From Planctomycetota bacterium (GTDB lineage Bacteria; Planctomycetota; UBA1135; UBA2386): a stretch of 43,925 nucleotides of DNA. Numbering within the stretch: the stretch's first letter is position 1; every line of letters begins with the position of its first letter. The DNA is taken from assembly GCA_021776805.1 (NCBI GenBank), contig JAJFFD010000028.1:1-43925 (forward strand), in the 5' to 3' direction. The notes beneath the pieces were generated by a model. It did not search any database. It saw nothing but the letters and a program-made list of their open reading frames with translations, and had not been told where the DNA came from. A program made the position numbers and the translations under genes. Shown one piece after another: positions 32,763 to 40,670 of the stretch.

Positions 32763-34421
32763 ATGCAGATCACGCCCATTCACCGCATCCAGGGTCCCGG
32801 ACTCTTCTCACCCTTCGATGGGCGAATGGTCACCACTCATGGCGTCGTTACCGGCGCCACGCGCAAGGGCTACTTCATCCAGGATCCGGATGGGGACGTG
32901 AATGCGGCCGTGTCCCACGGGATATTCGTCTACGAACGCCGAAACAGGCCGCCGGTTGGCAGCCTGGTGGAAGTCTTGGGCAAGGCGGTGGACTACCAAC
33001 CGGACTCGAATGCACGACCGACGACCCAGATTGTAGAGCAAGGGACACGCGTGCTAGCCGAGCATGGTCCGGGCATCGAGCCGGTCTGGTTGACTGCGGA
33101 GCGAGTGCTCGTTCAGCAGCAAGAGCTGGCTGATCTGCTCAACAACTTGGAAGGCATGTTGGTGGGTGTTCGCGCGGGAGCAATCTTCGTGGCCCCGAGC
33201 AACCCCTTCGGGGACTACGTACTGGTGCCCCCTGATGCGGACCTGGTGCGTACCCGGCAGGGAGGCGTGTTGATTGATCCGCATATTCCGGAGCGCTGGC
33301 TGCCAGGCTTCCGTGTGCTGGACTATGCCGCGGCGCCGACGGTCAATGTGGGAGCGGAGTTGGTCGAGCCCGTGCTTGGGCCTCTCAACTTCCGCGTGGC
33401 GTCCTACCAGATCGCGATGGCGGGGCCTCTGAAGGTGCGGCCTGTGCAGGTGGAGCAGAGCATCACGAGCCTGCGCGGTGAAGGATCCCGGATCACCGTG
33501 CTAACCCTGAATGGTTTCAATCTCGATGTGTGCAAGGAGGATCCGGCTCGGGTGAACGATCCGGGTCGAGACGTTGATGATGACCTGGGGGATGGGCGTT
33601 TCTTGGCCCTCGGTCAGGCCATCGTCAGGGACGCGGCTTGTCCGACGATCGTTGCTCTGCAGGAGATTCAGGACAACGATGGGGCGGAACTGTCGCAAAG
33701 AGTAAGGGCGGATCGCACCTATGCAGGTCTGATTGCGGCGGTAAAGAGGGCGGGCGGGCCTAGCTACGCATGGCTCGAGATTCCCCCCGAGGAGGGAGCC
33801 GACGGCGGCCAGCCAGGGGGCAACATTCGTAATGCGTTTCTCTATGACCCGGGCCGCGTGCTGCTTGTCGAAGGCAGCCTGCAACGGCTGGGGTCCAAGT
33901 CACCTGCGTTCGAGGGTTCGCGCAAACCCCTCGCGGCGCGTTTCCGACCGGTGCGGGGATCGGGGGAGCTGGAGTTGATCAATGTTCACCTAGCGTCGAA
34001 GCGCCATCAAAATGGGCTGTTCGCGCCTGAAGAGCCGGGCTTCGATCCGCGCCTCGCCCTGCGTGTGCAACAGGCCGAGGTGATCGATGCGCACCTGGCA
34101 CAGCTGCGGGCGCAGGAGGTGGATTACTATGTCACCGGTGATTTCAACGACTTCGAATTCAGCGATACTCTGCGCGCTCTGACTGGGGACCACAGTGTCA
34201 ACCTGGTTGAGAACGTGCCCAAGTCTCTACGCTTCGATTACAATCACCGCGGCATCTCCCAGGCGCTGATGCATGGAGTGGTGGCCAAGCGGCAGCTGGC
34301 TGGCCGTACTGTCGAGTACGAGATCCTGCACGCGAACGCTTTGGAAGGTGCTCAGCCAGGACGGAAGGGAGGGAAGGCGAGCGACCACGCCTACGTGATC
34401 GCTCGGCTCGAACTCGCCTAG
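32763..34421 (+). CDS. endonuclease/exonuclease/phosphatase-family protein with OB-fold domain (ExeM/NucH-like)
   Basis: 552 aa from ATG 32763 (MQITPIHRIQGPGLFSPFDG). The first 130 residues resemble the OB-fold of ExeM-type nucleases (GVVTGATRKGYFIQDPDGD, SHGIFVYERR, GSLVEVLGKAVDY). An EEP domain follows from about 245: TLNGFNLD, ALQEIQDNDG (metal-binding Glu), NVHLASKRHQ, TGDFNDFEFS (catalytic D-x-N) and the final GGKASDHAYVIAR (His). These enzymes cut extracellular DNA or other phosphodiesters. No signal peptide is visible on either possible start, which is odd for this type. A palindromic element starts 3 bases after the stop. Confidence 0.9.
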   Translation: MQITPIHRIQGPGLFSPFDGRMVTTHGVVTGATRKGYFIQDPDGDVNAAVSHGIFVYERRNRPPVGSLVEVLGKAVDYQPDSNARPTTQIVEQGTRVLAEHGPGIEPVWLTAERVLVQQQELADLLNNLEGMLVGVRAGAIFVAPSNPFGDYVLVPPDADLVRTRQGGVLIDPHIPERWLPGFRVLDYAAAPTVNVGAELVEPVLGPLNFRVASYQIAMAGPLKVRPVQVEQSITSLRGEGSRITVLTLNGFNLDVCKEDPARVNDPGRDVDDDLGDGRFLALGQAIVRDAACPTIVALQEIQDNDGAELSQRVRADRTYAGLIAAVKRAGGPSYAWLEIPPEEGADGGQPGGNIRNAFLYDPGRVLLVEGSLQRLGSKSPAFEGSRKPLAARFRPVRGSGELELINVHLASKRHQNGLFAPEEPGFDPRLALRVQQAEVIDAHLAQLRAQEVDYYVTGDFNDFEFSDTLRALTGDHSVNLVENVPKSLRFDYNHRGISQALMHGVVAKRQLAGRTVEYEILHANALEGAQPGRKGGKASDHAYVIARLELA

Positions 34422-34423
34422 AA

Positions 34424-34631
34424 GTACGGAGTCAGGCACATTCTTATCGAAAGATCGACCCCGGGGCATTGGCGGCGATCGAACTAGCAAACGTTGCAGT
34501 TCAAGACCTGCCACTCGCTTTGCAGGGCTCGAAGTCTCGAGAATGACCACCGCCACGATTGGTGCGAAATGCAAGGTCGCTGGCAATTGCCCGGGGCGAT
34601 TCTTTCAGTAAGAATGTGCCTGACTCCGTAC
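34424..34631. repeat. palindromic REP-like element, copy 2 (208 bp)
   Basis: Left arm GTACGGAGTCAGGCACATTC, right arm its complement. Inner arms (AAAGATCGACCCC against GGGGCGATTCTTT) pair with one bulge. The middle of about 120 bases is shared with copy 3 (GTTCAAGACCTGCCACTCGC, then GCAGGGCTCGAAGTCT). It exactly fills the space between the stops of two convergent genes (34421 and 34633), and may act as a bidirectional terminator. Confidence 0.88.
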
Positions 34632-34632
34632 A

Positions 34633-36264
34633 CTATCCGCGGTGGTGGTATGCCGACAGGGTTTGCAAGCGCGTATCGTCGACAGCGCCACCGACTGTGA
34701 AGTGGTATAGGACTTGGAAGCGGTCGTCCTCGTCGCAACCCACCACCTGGTGGGTCATGTCGTCGAAGAAACAACCGATGCCTGTCGAGCGTACCCCCTC
34801 GGCTTCGGCTTCGAGGTAGATCGTCTGACCAACGAGCCCGGCCTCCCAATGCAGAGCGCGGTAGAACCAGGGGCCATCATTCGCGAGTGAGTCGCGAAAT
34901 TCACCTAGCATCGCGATCGCGAAGCAGCCATCCGCGGCGATGTCCTGGTTGCATGACGTCGATTTGGCTATCCGACGTGCGTCCGCCTCCCCGAGAAGGA
35001 ACAGGGGCAGGTGATCGGGGCAGCCCTCCGGTTTCTTCCAGGCAGCTTCCTCTCCGATCACCTCGCGCAGCATCGGGGTCGCTGAGCGCTGTAACACGTA
35101 GATACCTGCCGGCATGCCTTCGACACGGTGCACGAAGACTGCGAAGTGGATCCTAGGTCGCCATGGTAGGACGTCGTGGGGGATGCGCCGCGCGCCGGGG
35201 AGACAGGCGTCGAGGATGCGGTAGAACGCGGCACGATCGATCGTGGTCTTGCCGTCCATCGCTACCGCGCTGCGGCGGCCGCGAATCAATTCCGCGGCTG
35301 GTGTCATGTTGGGCTTGGGAGACAGGGTCGGTAGCGGCGGGGATTGCTTGCGATCGCCCACCCAGGCAGCAGTCTTTTTGCAGGCCGCGGCCACGGCGTC
35401 GATCACTGGCCAGTCGTGGTGATCGGAGCTCAGCGCATTGCGAGTTCCAACGAGTGTGAGTTCCGGATCGTTGACAGAGAATCGATCCAGATCCGGTTGG
35501 TGGTCCCCTGAGTGAAGGAGCAACAGACAGTCGGGATGCTCCGCCTCGATCCCAGCCTGATCAGCGATCCCTAGAAGTTGCGCAAGCTCGACATCTGAGA
35601 CCGAGGTTATGAGCTCTGCGCGCCAGCCAAGACAGGCCGCTGCATAGCGTACAGCGCCGATCGCATGTCCGGCATCGTGCTGGCAGTAGCGGTACGCGCG
35701 TTCTCCGTACTTCCAAGACTCGCGCCAATGAATCGAGGTGAGTCCCAGCAGCAGGCTCGGCCCGCCGACACTGCCAACGAGTCCCCTCCAGGTCTCATCG
35801 CTGAGCCGCGCGCGCTCCTCGAGTCCGTGCTCATGTGGTGAGTAGTGATAGAGAGCTGGTGTATCCGCGAGGCCCGCCTCAGGTCCGCAGAGCAAGTATC
35901 CCTCTGTTGGATGGAGGTTGCCGCTCGACGGGTTGACGCGGAGAGACCATGTTGCGCCAGGAATCGACTTCCACGCGGACAGGGCAAGGGACCAGTAGAA
36001 GAGACGATCGATGAAGGAAACATCGAGAGGCTCGGATTCCATGCGGCCGACTTCGCGGATGTCCCCGTAGTCGGGACCGACCGTGCACCCACCGGCTAGG
36101 TGATGAACTGTTGCTCCCTTAAAGCGGCGAAACGGATCCGGTTGGGTCGCCCAATCCATGTAGCCGAGGGATGCCGCGTTCCTATGGGGCTGATGCTTGG
36201 TCCGTTCGTGGTACTGCTGAGGATCGATTGCTCCTGAACTACTCCGATCCGGCCGGGGAAGCAA
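34633..36264 (-). CDS. SagB/ThcOx-family double nitroreductase-type oxidoreductase
   Basis: 543 aa. The N terminus matches SagB-like proteins (YHERTKHQPHRNAASLG, MDWATQPDPFRRF). The first FMN-type nitroreductase half carries SLRVNPSSGNLHPTEGYLL and the second ELIRGRRSAVAMDGKTT. The C-terminal YRALHWEAGLVGQTIYLEAEA and GIGCFFDDMTHQVVG agree with the family. SagB-type enzymes oxidise heterocycles in peptide natural products, but stand-alone double-domain members are common and of unknown role; no precursor peptide or YcaO gene is here. The only start upstream of the conserved text is a TTG at 36264. Confidence 0.87.
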   Translation of the reverse strand: MLPRPDRSSSGAIDPQQYHERTKHQPHRNAASLGYMDWATQPDPFRRFKGATVHHLAGGCTVGPDYGDIREVGRMESEPLDVSFIDRLFYWSLALSAWKSIPGATWSLRVNPSSGNLHPTEGYLLCGPEAGLADTPALYHYSPHEHGLEERARLSDETWRGLVGSVGGPSLLLGLTSIHWRESWKYGERAYRYCQHDAGHAIGAVRYAAACLGWRAELITSVSDVELAQLLGIADQAGIEAEHPDCLLLLHSGDHQPDLDRFSVNDPELTLVGTRNALSSDHHDWPVIDAVAAACKKTAAWVGDRKQSPPLPTLSPKPNMTPAAELIRGRRSAVAMDGKTTIDRAAFYRILDACLPGARRIPHDVLPWRPRIHFAVFVHRVEGMPAGIYVLQRSATPMLREVIGEEAAWKKPEGCPDHLPLFLLGEADARRIAKSTSCNQDIAADGCFAIAMLGEFRDSLANDGPWFYRALHWEAGLVGQTIYLEAEAEGVRSTGIGCFFDDMTHQVVGCDEDDRFQVLYHFTVGGAVDDTRLQTLSAYHHRG

Positions 36265-36456
36265 CGATGAACCGGTCGAGACCTTGCTGTATCAGCCTGT
36301 CATCTGTCACCAGATTCGACCCTCAGCACTTCATCCACCCTCTGGCAGCTGCGATCGTTCAGGCGCCGGACTTGCTGACTGGGGATTGCAGAAGGAATGT
36401 GGCGGGGTCTGCAAGTTGCAGGTTCGTTTGCTGCGGCATCGGCTACCGTTTTCGTC

Positions 36457-37446
36457 ATGACTCTGCGTCTAATCGAGCTAATCCTCCCGCAAGATCATGC
36501 GGATCGACTCAAGGAGTCCTTCGATGCGACCGACTTCGAGATTCACGGCCTTTGGACCGAGAATTTGGATGATGGCAGGAAGCTGGTCCGAGTCCTGGCT
36601 TCCGCTGGCGGCACTGAGGCGGTGCTTGATGACTTTCAAGAGCGCTTCAGCTGGTTGCAGGACTACCGAGTCATTTTACTGCCGGTGGAAGCCACACTGC
36701 CGCGTCCGAAAGCGTCTGCGGAGGGCGACAAACCGAAGCGAGTCGTCGGGCGCATCAACCGTGAAGAGCTCTACGCGGACCTGCAAGAGTCGGCCAGACT
36801 CAGCCCGGTGTTCATGGTCATGGTTGCCCTCAGTACCGTAGTTGCAGCGGTAGGGTTGGTACGCGACAGCAGCGTCATTGTCCTCAGCGCGATGGTCATC
36901 GCACCCCTGCTCGGTCCGAACATTGCGTTGGCTTTGGCCACGACGCTTGGGGATCTTGGATTGGCCCGCACGGCCTTGAGAAGCTCTGCGGTCGGATTCT
37001 CGCTGGCCCTTGTCTTGGCGGTGGTCTACGGCTTGCTGGTCGAGTACCAGCCGGAAGCGGTCGAGATCGCTTCTCGTACACGGGTTGGTATGGGTGATCT
37101 GGCTCTGGCACTGGCTGCCGGTGCGGCGGGCGCGCTGAGTCTTACCAGTGCTGCGCGTGGTTCGTTGATTGGAGTGATGGTTGCCGTCGCCCTGCTACCA
37201 CCGACGATCGTGACCGGCATGCTCGTCGGTGGTGGTCATCTGCGAGCAGCCACTGGCGCTGCCGAACTGGTGGCGATCAACCTGGTCTGTCTGATTCTGG
37301 CCGGCATCGTGACTTTCCTCGCACAAGGCATCCGGCCGAACAAGTGGTGGCAAGCGGAGGTCGCCAAGAAGGCGACGAGCAATGCTTTGGTTGCCGGCAT
37401 CATTCTGCTCGCGCTCCTGTCCTGGCTCGTCTTGCTGCAGGTGTAG
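36457..37446 (+). CDS. DUF389 (TIGR00341-type) membrane protein
   Basis: 329 aa from ATG 36457 (MTLRLIELILPQDHADRLKE), preferred to the longer frame from 36397. An N-terminal soluble domain of about 85 residues resembles the regulatory part of such proteins. About seven membrane segments follow from 120 on. The signature is SARLSPVFMVMVALSTVVAA and SVIVLSAMVIAPLLGPNIAL, then GVMVAVALLPPTIVTGML. Function unknown; possibly a transporter. The stop is 1 base from palindromic copy 3. Confidence 0.9.
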   Translation: MTLRLIELILPQDHADRLKESFDATDFEIHGLWTENLDDGRKLVRVLASAGGTEAVLDDFQERFSWLQDYRVILLPVEATLPRPKASAEGDKPKRVVGRINREELYADLQESARLSPVFMVMVALSTVVAAVGLVRDSSVIVLSAMVIAPLLGPNIALALATTLGDLGLARTALRSSAVGFSLALVLAVVYGLLVEYQPEAVEIASRTRVGMGDLALALAAGAAGALSLTSAARGSLIGVMVAVALLPPTIVTGMLVGGGHLRAATGAAELVAINLVCLILAGIVTFLAQGIRPNKWWQAEVAKKATSNALVAGIILLALLSWLVLLQV

Positions 37447-37447
37447 G

Positions 37448-37654
37448 GTACGGAGTCAGGCACTTTCTTATCGAAAGAACCACCCCGGGCAATGGCGGCG
37501 ATCGAACTAGCGAACATTGCGGTTCAAGACCTGCCACTCGCTTCGCAGGGCTCGAAGTCTTGAGATTGGCCACCGCCTCAGTCGGTGCGAAAGGTAAGGT
37601 CGCTGCCCATTGCCCGGGGTGGTTCTTTCGGTAAGAAAGTGCCTGACTCCGTAC
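37448..37654. repeat. palindromic REP-like element, copy 3 (207 bp)
   Basis: Left arm GTACGGAGTCAGGCACTTTC and right arm its complement. The inner arms AAAGAACCACCCCGGGCAAT and their complement match perfectly. Where copy 2 has CACATTC, this copy has CACTTTC on the left, and the right arm has changed to match (GAAAGTG against GAATGTG). The centre is nearly the same as copy 2. Behind it the end sequence is partly repeated (TCTGACTCCGTACTCCCGTA). Confidence 0.9.
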
Positions 37655-37684
37655 TCTGACTCCGTACTCCCGTACTCGTACCCC

Positions 37685-38092
37685 ATGTCCCAAGAATGCG
37701 AAGATCCCACGACAGCAGATTGGCCCTGGTGGCTTGCCTACGTGGTTTGCTTTCTCGGACTCGCCGGCTACCTGGTTACCCTATTTTCGGCCGGTACTCC
37801 GCCAGCGTTCATCGGGCGCATTGTGATTCTTGCTCCCCTTGCTCTTGTCGTCATTCACCTGATCGTTTTGTGCGCGCGGGGGGACTTCAAGCCACGCGAG
37901 TCGATCCCTCCGCAAACGCTGAAGGCCCGCCTGATTGCCTTGTCCATTCTGTTCGCTTTGGCAGGCATCTTAGTGATTGCCTATTTTGCGGAAGGTGTCT
38001 GTCTGATTCCGGCCGGCGGTGGTGGAGGGCTTCTGCTAGCGGGGCTAATCGAGACTTCGCTGGCCAAGACCAAGCGAAAAAGCGCAGACTAG
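37685..38092 (+). CDS. hypothetical four-pass membrane protein, 135 aa
   Basis: 135 aa from ATG 37685 (MSQECEDPTTADWPWW). The longer in-frame start at 37610 lies within palindromic copy 3 and is rejected. Hydrophobic segments lie at about 16-36 (LAYVVCFLGLAGYLVTLF), 42-62 (FIGRIVILAPLALVVIHLIV), 82-101 and 105-125 (glycine-rich, AGGGGGLLLAGLIE). The tail is basic (KTKRKSAD). Family not recognised. Confidence 0.6.
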   Translation: MSQECEDPTTADWPWWLAYVVCFLGLAGYLVTLFSAGTPPAFIGRIVILAPLALVVIHLIVLCARGDFKPRESIPPQTLKARLIALSILFALAGILVIAYFAEGVCLIPAGGGGGLLLAGLIETSLAKTKRKSAD

Positions 38093-38140
38093 CGCAGGTT
38101 CTTCTTCACGCGCCGGGCTAGGAGCTAGGCACTTTCGGTT

Positions 38141-39244
38141 CTAGTTGGCCACTGATGCTGGGCTCTCATCTAGCTCTGTATTCCCCATCCAGACGCTCAA
38201 CAACTCGAATCCTACAGCCAGTACCACCGCGCCGATGAAGAGTCCCACGATTCCCATGCTGAGCGCGCCACCAATGGCGCCAAGTAGGATCACGAGCATG
38301 GGAGTCTTGAGGCCTCTGCCGAGAAACAGTGGCTTGAGGAATGAATCACTAACGCTGACGATCAATGCGAAGACGATGAAGATGACCGCCGGAACCGTGT
38401 CGGCAACAGAGAAGTGCCAGGCTGCGATCGGTCCCAGGATGAGCAGGGGAGGCAATTGCACGATGGCGACCACGAGTACGGCGCCCGCCCACAGGCCGGC
38501 ACCCGGGATCCCTGCAATGGCAAGTCCGATCGCGCTTGCCAGGGCCTGGATCGCTGCAACGCCGAGGACACCTTTGAAGACGCTGCGAACCGTGCCGATG
38601 GACATGTCGGTCAAGGCCTTGCCCTGGTCACCGCCGACCAGCTTGTTGGCGATGGATTGAGTGGTGCGATAGCCACCTCCCGCAAATAGGAAGAACGCGC
38701 CTGCAAGGATCAGGGCGAATACGAACTGGAAGACCGTCGCGATCGTGTTGCCTGCCAATGAGAGAGCCTGCTCGCCCACGTATTTAACCTGATCATCGTA
38801 GCGATTCAGGGTGGCCTCGAGATTCGATGCAGCCTGTGCCCACATGGCATAGAGGCTGTCGCCAACGAGCCACCAGTCCTTCACGCTGGCATCCGGTGCT
38901 GGGATTCGCAGGGCGCCGCTTGCAGATTCCGCAGCCACATACTTGAGAGCGCCGACGGAGGAATCTGCCAGCATCCAAGCCGGCAGAACGATCAGAGCCA
39001 GGCCCAGGATTGTGATCAGAGCGGCGGCGAGTTTGCTCCGTCCGCCGAGGCATCGAGCCAGCGCCTGATGGGTCGGGTAGAGCGAAACGCTGATGATGAT
39101 TCCCCAGACCAGAACTGGGAGGAATGGCCTGATGATTTGGAAGCAGACGTACATCAACAAGGCGACGGCTGCGATTTGCAGAAACGAGGCCATGGCGTTT
39201 GTGGAGAACCTCTTGTCAAAATCCGGGCTATTTGCAGTGCTCAT
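38141..39244 (-). CDS. AI-2E family transporter (PerM-like)
   Basis: 367 aa from ATG 39244 (MSTANSPDFDKRFSTNA), with GAGGAACG about 7 bases upstream. The frame continues to 39349, but that part overlaps the divergent gene and looks non-coding. Eight or so membrane segments. The typical pattern is PFLPVLVWGIIISVSLYPTH near the N terminus, the IAGIPGAGLWAGAVLVVAIV and LPPLLILGPIAAW region in the middle, and LKPLFLGRGLKTPMLVILLG near the C terminus. The family exports small molecules or Na+/Li+ in exchange for protons. It is divergent from the neighbouring gene, 64 bases apart. Confidence 0.92.
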   Translation of the reverse strand: MSTANSPDFDKRFSTNAMASFLQIAAVALLMYVCFQIIRPFLPVLVWGIIISVSLYPTHQALARCLGGRSKLAAALITILGLALIVLPAWMLADSSVGALKYVAAESASGALRIPAPDASVKDWWLVGDSLYAMWAQAASNLEATLNRYDDQVKYVGEQALSLAGNTIATVFQFVFALILAGAFFLFAGGGYRTTQSIANKLVGGDQGKALTDMSIGTVRSVFKGVLGVAAIQALASAIGLAIAGIPGAGLWAGAVLVVAIVQLPPLLILGPIAAWHFSVADTVPAVIFIVFALIVSVSDSFLKPLFLGRGLKTPMLVILLGAIGGALSMGIVGLFIGAVVLAVGFELLSVWMGNTELDESPASVAN

Positions 39245-39308
39245 GGGTTTTCGTTCCTCAGGGCTCCCCCTCTCCGCCAGACTCTCCTGCAGAGATCGAT
39301 CGAATTCC

Positions 39309-40670
39309 ATGCTCAAGACTACGAAGACAGGCCTTTGGGTGATCGCCACATCGTTTGTGGCTCTGGGAGTGATTGGTAGCCAGCTCGAGGATTACGAGAA
39401 GGTCGCCCAGGAACCCCCTGCTGAGCATGGCCAAGGGCTGGTCGAACTTGCCGCCGGGGAGGTATGGCGGACCGTGGCGAATGAGCCCATTCGTTCGGTC
39501 AACGGATACCACCAAGCGACCGCGCTCAGGGCCCGCTTCCTCGATGAGGATGGCACAGGGACGGCCCTTGTTGCAGCCGGAATCGACGAGCGCCCGATCT
39601 CGAGAGCCAATGAGGTCTCGTTCATCGACTTCGATCCGAAGCTCTTGGAGGAGGCTATTGAGCCAGCCTTCACTGTGAAGATCCCGGAAGGCCTCGCCGG
39701 GCATTCAGGAAAGATCGAGCTGGCCGGCGAGCTGCTCATCGCGTCCGCCCAGGTCGATACCGCGGAGAATCGCTTTGAGGTGACGACCACGAGTCGAAGC
39801 TTCGAGAGCCAGCAGGAGGTAACTATTGTCGGGCTCGATGATCCGCTCGAAGGGGTGGGGCCCGCCTCGGACAGCGCTAGCGATGAGCCCGTCCCGCCAA
39901 TGTGGCTCGTGGTCGGTCGCAACATCCTCGTCGTCACGATGTTCCTTGGAGTCGCTCTCCTCTTGCTGGGTGGTGTGGGCGCGAAGGTGCTCTTGGGGAG
40001 CCTGGCGGTGATCTTTCTCCCCATCATCATCTACACCACCTTCATCGAGGAGGAATCTGAGGCCTCGACTTCGCCTCCGCGCAGTGAGTCAGAAGACGCG
40101 CGCGATGCGGGTCATCGTGTCAAGCGTGATCTCGTGCGTCCTGGGGACGTCGTCGAACTGAAGCCCGAGGTCGGCGTCTCGGCTGTCGACAGTTTCCACC
40201 GAGTCGCTCACATCTCCGCTTGGTTGAAAGGAGTTGGGGGCGAGCAGATCGAACTCGAGGCAAAGCCGACCGGCAACAAGCCTTGGTCGAATCCAATAAA
40301 GGTTGGCTACCTGCGAGTTGGTCCTCTGTTCAAGACTTCTCGCTTCTCCGTCAATCCGGTCCTCGAGGTGACGCTACCTCCCGCGGAACGCATCGACCGT
40401 GATTCCGGCACGCTCGTTGTCTCTGGGGTTTTGCTGTACCCGGACATCGGTCGTCTCGAGATCCTCAATCCCCTCGATATCGAGTACGAGATTGGGGAGA
40501 AGGTGTTCTCGCTCACCCGCGCGCTCAGCTTCTCCGATCAGGAACTAGAAGCCGAGGCGAGGGAGGGACCGGGCTTCATGACGAAGCTTCTGTTCAGCAT
40601 CTCCAGCTTCGGACTGATCTTCCTGGCGGGAGCCACGATCCTGTCGATCAAGCGAAGAGCCTTCACCTAA
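39309..40670 (+). CDS. hypothetical membrane protein, 453 aa
   Basis: 453 aa from ATG 39309 (MLKTTKTGLWVIATSF); the longer frame from 39093 overlaps the transporter gene. An N-terminal signal anchor (about 8-24), an external domain of about 170 residues, two membrane segments around 205-255 (NILVVTMFLGVALLLLGGVG, KVLLGSLAVIFLPIIIY), a second soluble domain, and a final membrane helix (about 430-448). I recognise no family. The stop codon overlaps the stop of the convergent symporter gene. Confidence 0.75.
   Translation: MLKTTKTGLWVIATSFVALGVIGSQLEDYEKVAQEPPAEHGQGLVELAAGEVWRTVANEPIRSVNGYHQATALRARFLDEDGTGTALVAAGIDERPISRANEVSFIDFDPKLLEEAIEPAFTVKIPEGLAGHSGKIELAGELLIASAQVDTAENRFEVTTTSRSFESQQEVTIVGLDDPLEGVGPASDSASDEPVPPMWLVVGRNILVVTMFLGVALLLLGGVGAKVLLGSLAVIFLPIIIYTTFIEEESEASTSPPRSESEDARDAGHRVKRDLVRPGDVVELKPEVGVSAVDSFHRVAHISAWLKGVGGEQIELEAKPTGNKPWSNPIKVGYLRVGPLFKTSRFSVNPVLEVTLPPAERIDRDSGTLVVSGVLLYPDIGRLEILNPLDIEYEIGEKVFSLTRALSFSDQELEAEAREGPGFMTKLLFSISSFGLIFLAGATILSIKRRAFT

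Noticed and set aside
34424-37654. CRISPR-like array
   Set aside because: Repeats are long inverted structures separated by whole genes; there are no regularly spaced direct repeats and no cas genes.
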